Below the pieces are notes generated by a model, which saw only the letters and a list, made by a program, of their open reading frames with translations, made no database searches and was not told the DNA's origin. From contig NZ_BMKU01000007.1 in assembly GCF_014644495.1 (NCBI RefSeq), positions 129,742 to 193,741 of the forward strand: 64,000 nucleotides of DNA, given 5' to 3'. The stretch is from Pseudarthrobacter polychromogenes (lineage in GTDB: Bacteria > Actinomycetota > Actinomycetes > Actinomycetales > Micrococcaceae). Every line of letters starts with the position of its first letter. Positions within the stretch are counted from its first letter, which is position 1. The translations under genes were made by a program, and so were the position numbers. Positions 34,663 through 43,411 of this stretch are shown here, in pieces.

Positions 34663-35372
34663 CCCCGAGGACCGGGCTGCTGCAGCACGTAGCCGCGCAT
34701 GATGGCCATGATCGCCGCAACGCTTTGGTCACGGGTGCGCTCAGGGTGGTACGTCTGGCGGTCGAGCCCCACAACAAAGCAGGCACCGAAGATTGCGGTC
34801 TCGAGGCTGCCCCGCGAAACGGTGTTGTCCACGGGGTAGGCCTGAGCCACCCTTTCCACTGCCTGCCCGATCACTGCCAGCAGCTCGCCCCGCAGGACAG
34901 CGAACGTGCCCTGCCACTCACTGGGCGTACGCCAGTTCTCGCTGACCCAGAGCCGGGCGAAGGACGGGTATTCAGACATGAAGTCCAGGGCCTGCCCGAT
35001 CATGGCCTCCATCGCGAGCAGGGGGTCTCCGTACGCGGTGGCTGCCCCTTGGGCCGCGTCCTCCAGCCCCGCTGCCCCCTGGCCTGGTGCATCCTGGTTT
35101 GGCGCCTTTTGGCCCGGTGCCTCCTGCAGGCGTGCCTTCAGGATGTCCACCCCGTGGCGGAGCAGCTGCGCAATGAGCTCCGATTTGCTGCCGAAGTTGT
35201 AGTAGACGGTCCCTTTGGAGACGCCCGCTGCGGCTGCGATCTCGTCAACAGTGACCCCCGCTGCTCCCCGCTCGCCGATGAGTTCCATGGAGGCGTCGAA
35301 GAGTTTTTGCCTGGTGGCGGTGGTCCTGGCGGGTCGAAGGGTCTTCACTGGTCCCAGCGGTTCGGCGGTCAT
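34659..35372 (-). CDS. TetR-family transcriptional regulator
   Basis: A 237-residue regulator. The N-terminal helix-turn-helix is TVDEIAAAAGVSKGTVYYNFGSKSELIAQLL (about residues 40-70). The ligand domain is interrupted by a repetitive Gln/Pro/Gly insert (about 80-105). The start overlaps the upstream YhgE gene stop (ATGA). A 16-bp perfect inverted repeat in the operon promoter at 38148-38163 is its likely autoregulatory operator. The ligand may be an exported compound or envelope stressor (inference). Confidence 0.88.
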   Translation of the reverse strand: MTAEPLGPVKTLRPARTTATRQKLFDASMELIGERGAAGVTVDEIAAAAGVSKGTVYYNFGSKSELIAQLLRHGVDILKARLQEAPGQKAPNQDAPGQGAAGLEDAAQGAATAYGDPLLAMEAMIGQALDFMSEYPSFARLWVSENWRTPSEWQGTFAVLRGELLAVIGQAVERVAQAYPVDNTVSRGSLETAIFGACFVVGLDRQTYHPERTRDQSVAAIMAIMRGYVLQQPGPRG

Positions 35373-37405
35373 ACCGCGATCTCGGGCTTCAGCGTCTTCA
35401 GTGTCCAGTACTTGTTCCTGCGCACGGCCAGGGTGGACATGGCCACACCCAGGGTGGTGTAGCCCGCCAGGCCCAGGACGGTGGGGGCGATCATGGACAG
35501 GTCAGCGCCATAGATGAGGTGTCTCATGCCGGTCACCACGTAACCCATGGGGAGGATTTCATGCGCTGCGTGGAGCGGCTGCGGCGTGGTCTGCCAGGGG
35601 AACGTGCCGCCCGAGGACACCAGTTGCAGGACCAGCAGAATGAGCACCACGAGTTTGCCTGGCGACCCCAGCAGCGCAACAACGCCCTGGATGATCGCAC
35701 TGAACGCCATGGCCGCCGCAAGCATGAACAGCCACATCAGCACAGGATGCGCGGGATCGAGTCCCAGGGCGAGGTTTACCACCAGGGTGAGGAGGCTTGC
35801 CTGCACCACCGAAACCGCCAGGAACGGCAGCCAGCCCCCAACGGCGATCTTCCAGGACGGGGCATTGGAGGCCAGCGCCCGCTGGGTAATGGGACGCATG
35901 GCCTGGACCAGCATGAAGATGCCGATCCACAAGGCGAGGGTGAGGAAGAACGGCGCCAGCCCGGCACCGTAGGACTCCGCCTTGGCCTGCGAGACGTTGC
36001 TGACCGCAACGGGGTCGGCCATGACACGGGACAGGTTGCTCTTCTGGGCATCATCCGGGTTGGGCACCTGCCCGGCACCCTTGCCGATCTCATCCGCCAG
36101 GGTCCGCGAACCGGCCGCCGCCGTCACGGTGCCTTCCGCCAGTTGGGCCGCCCCGCCGTCCACCTTCCGGGCTCCCTCCGCCAGCCGGCCTGCGCCGTCG
36201 AGGGCCGCCTGCTGGCCGGTGGCCAGCGCGGCCGCCCCGGTGTGGAGCTGGTCGGCGCCGGAGGAAGCCTGGGAAACGGCGTCCCTCAGGGCGGGCGTGC
36301 CTGCGGCGAGCTGGGCAGCGCCGGTGCTCACAGCTTCGGCTCCGGAGGCCAACTGCTGGATCTGCGCTGCATCCGCCTGGATCTTCGTCCTGGCGGCTGC
36401 CACCGGGCTCGAACCGGCCGCGGCGTCAAGATCCGCCACGATCCTGTCCGCCTGCTCCTGGGTCAGGACGCCTTCTGCGACGAGCCTGCTGTTCGATCCC
36501 ACCACCCGTTCCCGGAGCCCCTGGTCAGCGGCATCCAGCTGGGCTGCGACATCCTGCACTTTGGCGTTCAGCTGCGCGTTTCCGGCAGCCACCTGGGCTG
36601 CCCCCGCAGCGAGCGTCTGGGAGTCCGTGGGCAGCGTGGCCGTCTTGTCCTTCAGCGTGGATAGGCCGCTGCTGAGCTGGCCCGCGCCGTCGGTCAGCTG
36701 GCTGGCTCCATCCCGGAGTTTCACCTGGCCCGCGTACAGCTCGCCGGCTCCGCTGCTCAGGGCTGAGGTGCCGTCGTGGAGGGTGGCAGCCCCGTCGCGT
36801 AGCTCAGCAACGCCGTCGGCCAGTTGGCTGGTGCCGTCCGCTGCCTTGACCATCTGCGAGTGGATGGTCCCGAAACCCGTCAGCAGCTGGTTTGCGGTTT
36901 CCTCGCCCACCTCGGTGGCCACCGTGCTGTGCACTGCGGTGGTGAGCTTATCCACGATGGTGCTCAGCAGGTAGTTGTTAGCATCGTTGGTGGTGACGTT
37001 GAGCATGGCCTGGCTGGCGGAATCAAAGCTGCCAGGGGATACCAGGTTCGCCGAAAAGTCCTGGGGGATTTTCAGGGCGAAGGCGTAGTCCCCGCTGCTG
37101 ACCCCCTGGTCCGCCTCCTGCGCGGTGGCCACCGGGATCCAGTGGAAAACATTGCCGTCCGCCAGGCTCTCGGCCACCTTTGCCCCGGCTTCAAGGCGTG
37201 TGCCGTCGCTGGTTGTGGCACCTGCGTCCTCCACCACCAGGGCCGCATCGAGGTTGTCCAGGTTGCCGTAGGGGTCCCAGTTTGCGTACAGGTACACCGC
37301 CCCATAGAGCAGCGGGACCATGGTCAGCGCAAGGATTGTGAGTTTGGGCATCAGCCCGGCGGTCATGCGCTTAAGTTCGGAGCGGGCCAGCCGCAGTACC
37401 GTCAC
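35369..37405 (-). CDS. YhgE/Pip-family membrane protein (ABC-2-like)
   Basis: A 678-residue protein. One N-terminal TM helix (KLTILALTMVPLLYGAVYLY) is followed by a roughly 430-residue extracytoplasmic region rich in repeats of the type GA-x-x-L-x-x-G-x-x-x-L (SQLADGVAELRDGAATLHDG and onward) that should form long helices or coiled coils. Five or six C-terminal TM helices follow. This is the YhgE/phage-infection-protein/ESX-related architecture. GTG 37405 overlaps the ATPase stop. It probably acts with the neighbouring ATPase-like protein in export or envelope function. Confidence 0.85.
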   Translation of the reverse strand: MTVLRLARSELKRMTAGLMPKLTILALTMVPLLYGAVYLYANWDPYGNLDNLDAALVVEDAGATTSDGTRLEAGAKVAESLADGNVFHWIPVATAQEADQGVSSGDYAFALKIPQDFSANLVSPGSFDSASQAMLNVTTNDANNYLLSTIVDKLTTAVHSTVATEVGEETANQLLTGFGTIHSQMVKAADGTSQLADGVAELRDGAATLHDGTSALSSGAGELYAGQVKLRDGASQLTDGAGQLSSGLSTLKDKTATLPTDSQTLAAGAAQVAAGNAQLNAKVQDVAAQLDAADQGLRERVVGSNSRLVAEGVLTQEQADRIVADLDAAAGSSPVAAARTKIQADAAQIQQLASGAEAVSTGAAQLAAGTPALRDAVSQASSGADQLHTGAAALATGQQAALDGAGRLAEGARKVDGGAAQLAEGTVTAAAGSRTLADEIGKGAGQVPNPDDAQKSNLSRVMADPVAVSNVSQAKAESYGAGLAPFFLTLALWIGIFMLVQAMRPITQRALASNAPSWKIAVGGWLPFLAVSVVQASLLTLVVNLALGLDPAHPVLMWLFMLAAAMAFSAIIQGVVALLGSPGKLVVLILLVLQLVSSGGTFPWQTTPQPLHAAHEILPMGYVVTGMRHLIYGADLSMIAPTVLGLAGYTTLGVAMSTLAVRRNKYWTLKTLKPEIAV

Positions 37406-38106
37406 GTGGCAACCTCGGTTTCGAGTTCAGGAGTGTTTGCGGCATCAGGTTCCCCGCCATCCCCACGCATAGGGGTTTCAAGGGGGACGGCATTGCCAAT
37501 CGCTGCGGCGGGTCCGTCCCACGACGGCGGGAGGGCGCCAACAGTGGCGACGACGGCGAGCGGCCGTCCGGCGTCGGATGCCAGACGCTGCAGCCTCGGC
37601 AGCCAGTCAGCGGCGTCGGCGGTATGCCGGTCAGGGGAATCGACCACCAGCAGGTCCGTGTGCGGGTTCGCCAAGGCCAGCGCAGTCAGGAGTTCGAGCC
37701 GCCGTGCAGGGTCCAGTTGTTCCGTCCAAAGGTCCGCGATGTCCTCGAAACTGTTCACCTTCAGCCAGGGGCCGCTCACCAGGGCGCCGCGGTAACGGCG
37801 CGGGATCAAGGCCAGGTCCTCGGTAACCAGGTCGCGCACACTGAGGTGCTGCTCGGGCTCGTTGACGCCGGGGGAGTCCACCAGGGCGCTCGCGAGCCGC
37901 CGCGCTTTGAGCCGTTCGCCGCCGTCCCAGCTGACGAACCCTCCGGTGGGCTTCATTCGCCCGCTGAGGAGCAGGGCGAGGGCCGTCCGGTAGTCCTGAC
38001 GTCCGCCGGTCACCAGCAGGAGTTCGCCCCGCCGGACGTGGAGTGAAGTTGCCGGCAGGAGGGGATCCCTGCGGCCATGGGCAGAGAGCCGTTGTGCTGA
38101 GAGCAA
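37402..38106 (-). CDS. degenerate ABC-transporter ATPase-like protein
   Basis: A 234-residue ABC-type nucleotide-binding fold judged by length, order and VRRGELLLVTG. The Walker A reads TGGRQDYRTALALLL, with the invariant Lys replaced by Arg and the G-x-G-K spacing lost. The signature LSGGQ is replaced by LDPARRLELLTALAL. Walker B keeps DLLVVDSPDRH but lacks the catalytic Glu. ATP hydrolysis is therefore doubtful and it may be a regulatory or structural pseudo-ATPase. A TTG start at 38106 with AAAGG 6 nt upstream is used. It is first in the operon with YhgE/Pip and TetR. Confidence 0.72.
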   Translation of the reverse strand: MLSAQRLSAHGRRDPLLPATSLHVRRGELLLVTGGRQDYRTALALLLSGRMKPTGGFVSWDGGERLKARRLASALVDSPGVNEPEQHLSVRDLVTEDLALIPRRYRGALVSGPWLKVNSFEDIADLWTEQLDPARRLELLTALALANPHTDLLVVDSPDRHTADAADWLPRLQRLASDAGRPLAVVATVGALPPSWDGPAAAIGNAVPLETPMRGDGGEPDAANTPELETEVAT

Positions 38107-38137
38107 GATTGGCCTTTCGCGGAATGCATCTGCTCCC

Positions 38138-38166
38138 AGCCTAACTAAACTGACCAGTCAGTTCAA
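38138..38166 (-). promoter_or_regulatory. operon promoter with TetR operator
   Basis: On the minus strand, -35 TTGAAC (38161-38166), a 17-bp spacer and -10 TAGGCT (38138-38143). AACTGAC-TG-GTCAGTT (38148-38163), a perfect 7+2+7 inverted repeat, overlaps the -35 and fills most of the spacer. A bound TetR dimer would exclude RNA polymerase. Confidence 0.75.
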
Positions 38167-38189
38167 ATAGAAGCCCAGCGGACCGATCT

Positions 38190-39644
38190 TCAGAGGCCGT
38201 ACTTCTCAAGAAGGCGCAGCCAAACCTCACTGATTGTCGGGTAGGAGGGCACCGCATGCCATAGTCGGTTCAACGGCACCTCGCCCACCACAGCGATGGT
38301 TGCGGCATGTAGGAGCTCGGACACATCCGGCCCGGCGAACGTGGCCCCCAGGAGCACCTGTCGGTCCTCGTCAACAACCAGTTGGGCCCAGCCCTCGTAG
38401 TTCTCCGAATGCAGCGAGGACCCTGCCACCTGGATGGGAAGCTCCACTGAAGAGGCGTTGAAGCCGTCCTGGCGGGCGGTCTCCAGCGTGCGGCCCACGG
38501 TGGCCAGTTCAGGATCGGTGAACACTACATTCGGTACTGCGTGCTGGTTGGCTGTCTGGGAGTACCGGCTCCAGTCCTCCGGTGCACCGTTCAGTTCACC
38601 CCTGGCCCGGGCTGCGATGGCGTCGCCCGTGGCCCGTGCCTCGTACTTTCCCTGGTGCGTCAGAAGGTTCTTGCCGGCGGCGTCACCGACCGCATACAGC
38701 CAGGGCCCTTCGCCGGGTACGCCCTGCACCAGGCCGGAATTGTCCGTGCTGATGGCCAGCCGGCCGCTGTCATCCGGTTCGACGCCGATACTCTCCAGGC
38801 CCAGGCCTTCCAGTGCGGGGTGCCGGCCGGTGGATACGAGTACCTTGTCCGCCGTGACGGTGGTCCCGTCGCCCAGCCGCAGGCTGAACGTGCCGTCGTC
38901 GTTGGTGCTGATGCTTTGAGTCTCGGTGTGAAGGCGGAGTTCCACACCATCCGCGCGGAGGCCCGCTGCAACAAGGCTGGCGGCCTCCTCCGGGTACTTG
39001 CCCAGCAGCCTGCTGCGCGTAACGAGAGTCACCGCAGACCCGAGGCGGGCGAATGCCTGGGCAAGCTCGGTCCCGGCAACGCCGCCGCCCAGGACCGCCA
39101 GCCGCTCGGGTACCTCGCTTGCGGACGTGGCCTCCCGCGTTCCCCAGACCTGCACGTCCTCGAGCCCCTCAATGGGAGGAGTGTTGGGCATGGAGCCGGT
39201 GGCCAGCACCACTGCGTGGCGGGCGCGCAGCCGGTGCGAGGTTCCGTCCAGGCCCGCGACCTGGACGATCTGAGGGGCGGTGAGCCAGGCGTGGCCCCTG
39301 ATGAGGTCGATCCCGGAATCCTTGACCCAGGCGACCTGGCTGTCATCCTGCCAGTTGGACGTGAAGTGGTCCCTGCGCTTGAGGACCGCTGCCGCGTCAA
39401 GTGTCCGCGTAACAGCTTCCTTGGCGCCCGGGGTTGTCTGGGCCGCGTGAAGTGCAGTCCCGGGCCGAAGCAGCGCCTTGGACGGCATGCATGCCCAGTA
39501 GGAGCACTCTCCGCCCACCAGTTCGGCTTCCACCAGCACCACAGAGAGGCCGCCTTGCGCCACACGGTCCGCAACGTTTTCTCCGACGGCGCCGGCGCCG
39601 ATAACAACAACGTCAAATTCCTGCTCAACAGGCTCGGGCATCAT
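38190..39644 (-). CDS. pyridine nucleotide-disulfide oxidoreductase family protein
   Basis: A 484-residue FAD/NAD(P) enzyme of the dihydrolipoamide/mercuric reductase group. It has FAD motif VVVIGAGAVGENVA, the redox-active CxxxxC in GGECSYWACMPSK, the NAD(P) motif LAVLGGGVAGTELA, and FAD closing WLYAVGDAAG. In the C-terminal dimerisation domain the usual catalytic HPT reads YPT (PSYPTISE), so the base His is missing, as reported for the LpdA-type flavoproteins of mycobacteria. Substrate unknown (quinone or disulfide). ATG 39644 has TAGGCT 6 nt upstream. Confidence 0.85.
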   Translation of the reverse strand: MMPEPVEQEFDVVVIGAGAVGENVADRVAQGGLSVVLVEAELVGGECSYWACMPSKALLRPGTALHAAQTTPGAKEAVTRTLDAAAVLKRRDHFTSNWQDDSQVAWVKDSGIDLIRGHAWLTAPQIVQVAGLDGTSHRLRARHAVVLATGSMPNTPPIEGLEDVQVWGTREATSASEVPERLAVLGGGVAGTELAQAFARLGSAVTLVTRSRLLGKYPEEAASLVAAGLRADGVELRLHTETQSISTNDDGTFSLRLGDGTTVTADKVLVSTGRHPALEGLGLESIGVEPDDSGRLAISTDNSGLVQGVPGEGPWLYAVGDAAGKNLLTHQGKYEARATGDAIAARARGELNGAPEDWSRYSQTANQHAVPNVVFTDPELATVGRTLETARQDGFNASSVELPIQVAGSSLHSENYEGWAQLVVDEDRQVLLGATFAGPDVSELLHAATIAVVGEVPLNRLWHAVPSYPTISEVWLRLLEKYGL

Positions 39645-39650
39645 GGGGAA

Positions 39651-39656
39651 AGCCTA
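39651..39656 (-). promoter_or_regulatory. -10 hexamer of leaderless flavoprotein gene
   Basis: TAGGCT on the minus strand ends 6 nt before ATG 39644. Confidence 0.45.
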
Positions 39657-39715
39657 CGCCCGGGGGGCGGCGGGGTGTTCCGTGTCCGCCGTGTAAGGAA
39701 CGCCGGATATCCGGA

Positions 39716-39824
39716 CTGCCCGTCCGTAAGCACTGCCCGTCCGTAAGCACTGCCCAACGTAGGTCGTGCTGCTTAACGCAAGCTGCGCTGCTTAACGTAC
39801 GTTGCGCTGCTTAATGCAAAAAGT
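39716..39824. repeat. two adjacent short tandem repeats
   Basis: CTGCCCGTCCGTAAGCA (17 bp) occurs twice head to tail at 39716-39732 and 39733-39749, with a partial third copy. A second family with core GCTGCTTAACG/ATG recurs every 19 bp at 39768, 39787 and 39806. The block fills the gap between the flavoprotein start and the tRNA-Arg terminator. Confidence 0.75.
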
Positions 39825-39848
39825 CCGCCCCGGCGAACCGGAGCGGAC
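39816..39848 (-). terminator. terminator of tRNA-Arg
   Basis: GTCCGC/GCGGAC with an inner CCGG/CCGG pairing, followed on the minus strand by a T5 run (39818-39822). Confidence 0.75.
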
Positions 39849-39853
39849 CTGAT

Positions 39854-39930
<77 letters not shown>

Positions 39931-40030
39931 ATCTCGTGTTCCTGGAGAAGAACCTCTCTCCCTGAACCTCGAATTACTTTACGCGAGGGGTGGCTGCCAT
40001 GACAAATCGGGAGGCATGTAATTTCCGCAA

Positions 40031-40164
40031 CTAGACCGGTCTAGGTGACCTTCGTCACTTAATTCCGAATTTTGGCTGCGAAATTCCTTGATTTCCCGCG
40101 GAATTCCATTTTTGTGGCCGCAAAAGATCAGCCTACGTCCCAAAAACGGCAGTGGTCCGGACCA
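40031..40164. promoter_or_regulatory. pckG upstream region with three palindromes including a CRP-like site
   Basis: Three palindromes stand upstream of pckG: CTAGACCGGTCTAG (40031-40044, perfect), GTGA-CCTTCG-TCAC (40045-40058, the GTGA-N6-TCAC form recognised by CRP/GlxR-family proteins) and TGGTCCGGACCA (40153-40164, perfect). The region is AT-richer than the genes. No confident -35/-10 pair is picked. Control of a gluconeogenic gene by cAMP and other regulators is plausible. Confidence 0.55.
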
Positions 40165-40208
40165 TAGCATTTAGCTCACACCGATGTACCCCAAGAAAGG
40201 GAACCGAA

Positions 40209-42044
40209 ATGGGCGATCTGGCGCAGAAGCCGTTGCTTGAGAAAGCACCCACCACACATGCCGGCCTGCTGGCGTGGGTCGAGGAGGTTGCAGAGCTAAC
40301 GCAGCCGGACCGCATCTATTGGGTGGACGGGTCCGAAGAGGAAAACACCCGGTTGACTGACGAGCTCGTGGCGGCAGGGACACTGACCCGGCTGAACCCG
40401 GAACTGTTCCCCAACTCCTTTGCGGCCTTCTCCGATCCCGCCGATGTGGCACGCGTTGAAGAGCAGACCTTCATTTGCTCAGAGAACAAGCGCGACGCCG
40501 GGTTCACCAACAACTGGATGGCGCCCTCCGAAATGAAGGAAAAGCTGCGCGGCCTGTTCTCCGGGTCCATGCGCGGCCGCACCATGTACGTCATCCCGTT
40601 CGTCATGGGCCACCTTGACGCAGAGGATCCCAAGTACGGCGTCGAGATCACGGACAGCGCCTACGTTGTGGCCTCCATGCGGATCATGGCCAACATCGGC
40701 ACCGCCGTGCTGGACAAGATGACCGAGACCAACGCGTTCTTCGTCCCCGCGCTGCACTCCCTGGGTGCGCCTCTCGAAGCCGGCCAGGCGGATGTTCCGT
40801 GGCCGTGCAACCCGGACAAGTGGATTGTCCATTTCCCCGAGGAGCGCTCCATCTGGTCCTTCGGCTCGGGCTATGGCGGCAACGCCCTGCTCGGCAAGAA
40901 GTGCTACGCCCTGCGCATCGCCTCGGTCATGGCCCGCGACGAAGGCTGGCTGGCCGAGCACATGCTCATCCTCAAGTTGACCTCGCCGGAGAAGAAGAAG
41001 TACTACATCTCCGCTGCCTTCCCGTCAGCCTGCGGCAAGACCAACCTGGCCCTGCTGGATCCCACCATAAAGGGCTGGGAGGTGGAGACCCTCGGAGACG
41101 ACATCACCTGGATGCGGATCGGCAAGGAAGGCGAACTGCGCGCCACCAACCCGGAGGCCGGCCTGTTCGGCGTGGCCCCCGGTACCGGCTGGGGCACCAA
41201 CCCGAACGCAATGCGTGCCATCGCCAAGGGCCACAGCATCTTCACCAACGTGGCACTGACCGACGACGGCGGCGTGTGGTGGGAGGGCATGACGGACGAG
41301 GTGCCCGCGCACCTGACCGACTGGCAGGGCAACTCCTGGACGCCCGACTCCGACAAGCCGGCAGCCCACCCGAACTCCCGGTTCTGCACCCCGATTTCGC
41401 AGATCGACATGCTGGCCGAGGAATACTACAGCCCCGAGGGTGTTGAGCTCTCCGCCATCCTCTTCGGCGGCCGCCGCAAGACCACGGTTCCCCTGGTAAC
41501 CCAGGCCCGCAGCTGGACCAACGGCATCTTCATGGGCTCCACGCTCTCCTCCGAGACCACGGCCGCCGCTGCAGGCCAGGTCGGCGTGCTGCGCCGCGAC
41601 CCCATGGCCATGCTTCCCTTCATCGGCTACGACGCCGGCGATTACCTGAAGCACTGGATCAGCGTCTCCGGCAAGGCCAACCCGGAGCGGCTGCCGCACA
41701 TCTTCCTGGTGAACTGGTTCCGCCGCACCGCCGACGGCGGCTTCGCGTGGCCCGGCTTCGGCGACAACGCGCGTGTGCTCAAGTGGGCCATCGAGCGTCT
41801 CGAGGGCAAGGCGGACGCCGTCGAGACCCCCATCGGCTTCGTGCCCACAGGCGACTCGCTGGACCTCACCGGCCTGGATCTCACCCACGCCCACGTGGAG
41901 GACGCTGTCCGCGTCGACCGCGAGGAATGGGACGCTGAACTGGCCTCCATCGAGGAATGGTACGCAAAGTTCGGCGACTCACTCCCGGAGGCCCTGCGCT
42001 CCGAACTTGACGCCCTCAAGGAGCGGATGACTGACCACAGCTGA
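40209..42044 (+). CDS. pckG: phosphoenolpyruvate carboxykinase (GTP)
   Basis: A 611-residue GTP-dependent PEPCK converting oxaloacetate to PEP, the first committed step of gluconeogenesis. It would be needed for growth on the fumarate/pyruvate from gentisate. The kinase P-loop is seen in [15 protein letters not shown], with [25 protein letters not shown], and the PEPCK-specific [12 protein letters not shown] and NWFRR. ATG 40209 follows AAAGGGAACCGAA. Confidence 0.96.
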   Translation: MGDLAQKPLLEKAPTTHAGLLAWVEEVAELTQPDRIYWVDGSEEENTRLTDELVAAGTLTRLNPELFPNSFAAFSDPADVARVEEQTFICSENKRDAGFTNNWMAPSEMKEKLRGLFSGSMRGRTMYVIPFVMGHLDAEDPKYGVEITDSAYVVASMRIMANIGTAVLDKMTETNAFFVPALHSLGAPLEAGQADVPWPCNPDKWIVHFPEERSIWSFGSGYGGNALLGKKCYALRIASVMARDEGWLAEHMLILKLTSPEKKKYYISAAFPSACGKTNLALLDPTIKGWEVETLGDDITWMRIGKEGELRATNPEAGLFGVAPGTGWGTNPNAMRAIAKGHSIFTNVALTDDGGVWWEGMTDEVPAHLTDWQGNSWTPDSDKPAAHPNSRFCTPISQIDMLAEEYYSPEGVELSAILFGGRRKTTVPLVTQARSWTNGIFMGSTLSSETTAAAAGQVGVLRRDPMAMLPFIGYDAGDYLKHWISVSGKANPERLPHIFLVNWFRRTADGGFAWPGFGDNARVLKWAIERLEGKADAVETPIGFVPTGDSLDLTGLDLTHAHVEDAVRVDREEWDAELASIEEWYAKFGDSLPEALRSELDALKERMTDHS

Positions 42045-42062
42045 CCCTCCGGGGATAAACAG

Positions 42063-42114
42063 TACGACGGCGGCGCCGCACCTTTCGAGAAAAAGGTGCG
42101 GCGCCGCCGTCGTA
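42063..42114. terminator. strong hairpin after pckG
   Basis: A near-perfect stem of more than 20 bp, TACGACGGCGGCGCCGCACC against its complement ending at 42114, with an A-rich loop. There is no direct T-run but a TTTTT follows at 42125. It separates the convergent pckG and hmp genes. Confidence 0.75.
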
Positions 42115-42121
42115 TGCCAAT

Positions 42122-42184
42122 GAGTTTTTGTCCAGATATGCAGGGCTAGAGGCCGGCTAAGCCTGCGGATCTGGACAAAAACTC
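42122..42184. repeat. inverted repeat with 16-bp perfect arms
   Basis: GAGTTTTTGTCCAGAT (42122-42137) pairs perfectly with ATCTGGACAAAAACTC (42169-42184). Pairing resumes inside with GCAGG/CCTGC. The T5 and A5 runs in the arms allow termination in both directions. The size and symmetry also fit a REP- or MITE-like dispersed element. Confidence 0.7.
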
Positions 42185-42198
42185 CGGGGGAGTGGGGC

Positions 42199-43359
42199 CT
42201 AGCTGGCCAGCCAGATGTCCGGGCCGAAGACCTCGTAGTGGATCCGCGTCGCAGGGATGCCGGCGTTGATTGCCTCGTTGCGGATGTTCTTCATGAACGG
42301 CAGCGGGCCGCACAGGTACAGCGATGCGTCGGCGGGAAGGTCCACCTCGCGCAGGGTCATGAAGCCTTCCTTGGCTCCGGCTACCGGCTGTTCGAGCCAC
42401 AGTTGTAGTTCGGCGCCATCGAGGCGTTCGACGTCGTCCGTCATCTGGCTGCGCAGCGCCCAACTGTCCAAGGTGCTTTCCGCGTGGAGCACCAGCACTT
42501 GCCGTTCGGATCCGGCTTCCGCCAGTGAACGAAGAATGGACGCGGTGGGAGTACAGCCAATACCGGCGGACGCCAGGACTACCGGGCCGTCGCCGTCCTT
42601 GAGGGTGATCTCACCGTAGGGGTTGGAGATGTCCAGGACGTCGCCCACCTGCACGCTGTTGTGGAGTACGGGGGAGACCTCGCCGCCGTCGTCGAGCTTG
42701 GTGGTGAAGCTGCGGCTGGTACCGGCCTCGCCGGACAGGGAGTACTGGCGGACCTGCCGGAGGCCTTCCGGCAGGGTTACCTTGACGCTGATGTACTGGC
42801 CGGGCAACGCGTCGGTGACGGGGGTGTCATCCGCCGGCTCAAGGGTGAAGGTCATGGAGCCCGCACCGGCAGGGGTCTTGGCTGCTACCCGCCACGGCAT
42901 CCACATCCTGTCGTTGGACTGCGCGGCGTAGAGCCCCTTCTCGAGCTTGATCAGGGCGTCGGCCATCAGCCAGTACACCTCGGTCCAGGCCTCGGCGATC
43001 TCCGGTGTGATGACCTCGGCCAGGTCATCGGCGATAGCAGCGAACAGGTGCTCGTAGACCACCTGGTACTGCGGCTCAGTGATTCCCAGGGAGGCGTGCC
43101 GGTGGGCGATGCGGGACAGGACGGTCTCGGGAAGGGTGCCCGGGTTGTTCACAAGGTGGGTGGCGAAGGCGGCGATGCTGCCCGCCAGCGCCTGCTGCTG
43201 GTTGCCGGAGCGCTGGTTTGAACGGCTGAACAGGCCGTCCAGGAGTTCTGGGTGGGCGGCGAAGAGGCGGGCGTAGAACTTGGGCGTGATGGCACCAATC
43301 CGAGAACCCACAAGCGGCAGGGTTGCTTCAATGACGGGGCGGGATTTTTCCGAGAGCAT
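42199..43359 (-). CDS. hmp: flavohemoglobin (nitric oxide dioxygenase)
   Basis: A 386-residue Hmp detoxifying NO to nitrate with O2 and NAD(P)H. The globin domain (1-140) has the proximal heme His in SRIAHRHASLGI. The FAD-binding domain has VRQYSLSGE, and the NAD domain has LASAGIGCTPTASIL and LYLCGPLPFM with the C-terminal HYEVFGPD. ATG 43359 follows CAGGAGTTCCC; the frame extension to 43416 is untranslated leader. An NsrR-type box lies about 55 bp upstream and nsrR is next door. Confidence 0.95.
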   Translation of the reverse strand: MLSEKSRPVIEATLPLVGSRIGAITPKFYARLFAAHPELLDGLFSRSNQRSGNQQQALAGSIAAFATHLVNNPGTLPETVLSRIAHRHASLGITEPQYQVVYEHLFAAIADDLAEVITPEIAEAWTEVYWLMADALIKLEKGLYAAQSNDRMWMPWRVAAKTPAGAGSMTFTLEPADDTPVTDALPGQYISVKVTLPEGLRQVRQYSLSGEAGTSRSFTTKLDDGGEVSPVLHNSVQVGDVLDISNPYGEITLKDGDGPVVLASAGIGCTPTASILRSLAEAGSERQVLVLHAESTLDSWALRSQMTDDVERLDGAELQLWLEQPVAGAKEGFMTLREVDLPADASLYLCGPLPFMKNIRNEAINAGIPATRIHYEVFGPDIWLAS

Positions 43360-43411
43360 GGGAACTCCTGAGGGTAGTGACCGGGGCCTTCGTCCGGCCT
43401 TCGCGAATACC

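Noticed and set aside
39716..39824. Considered as a CRISPR array
   Set aside because: Units of 17 and 19 bp are directly adjacent with no unique spacers and no cas genes anywhere in the window.
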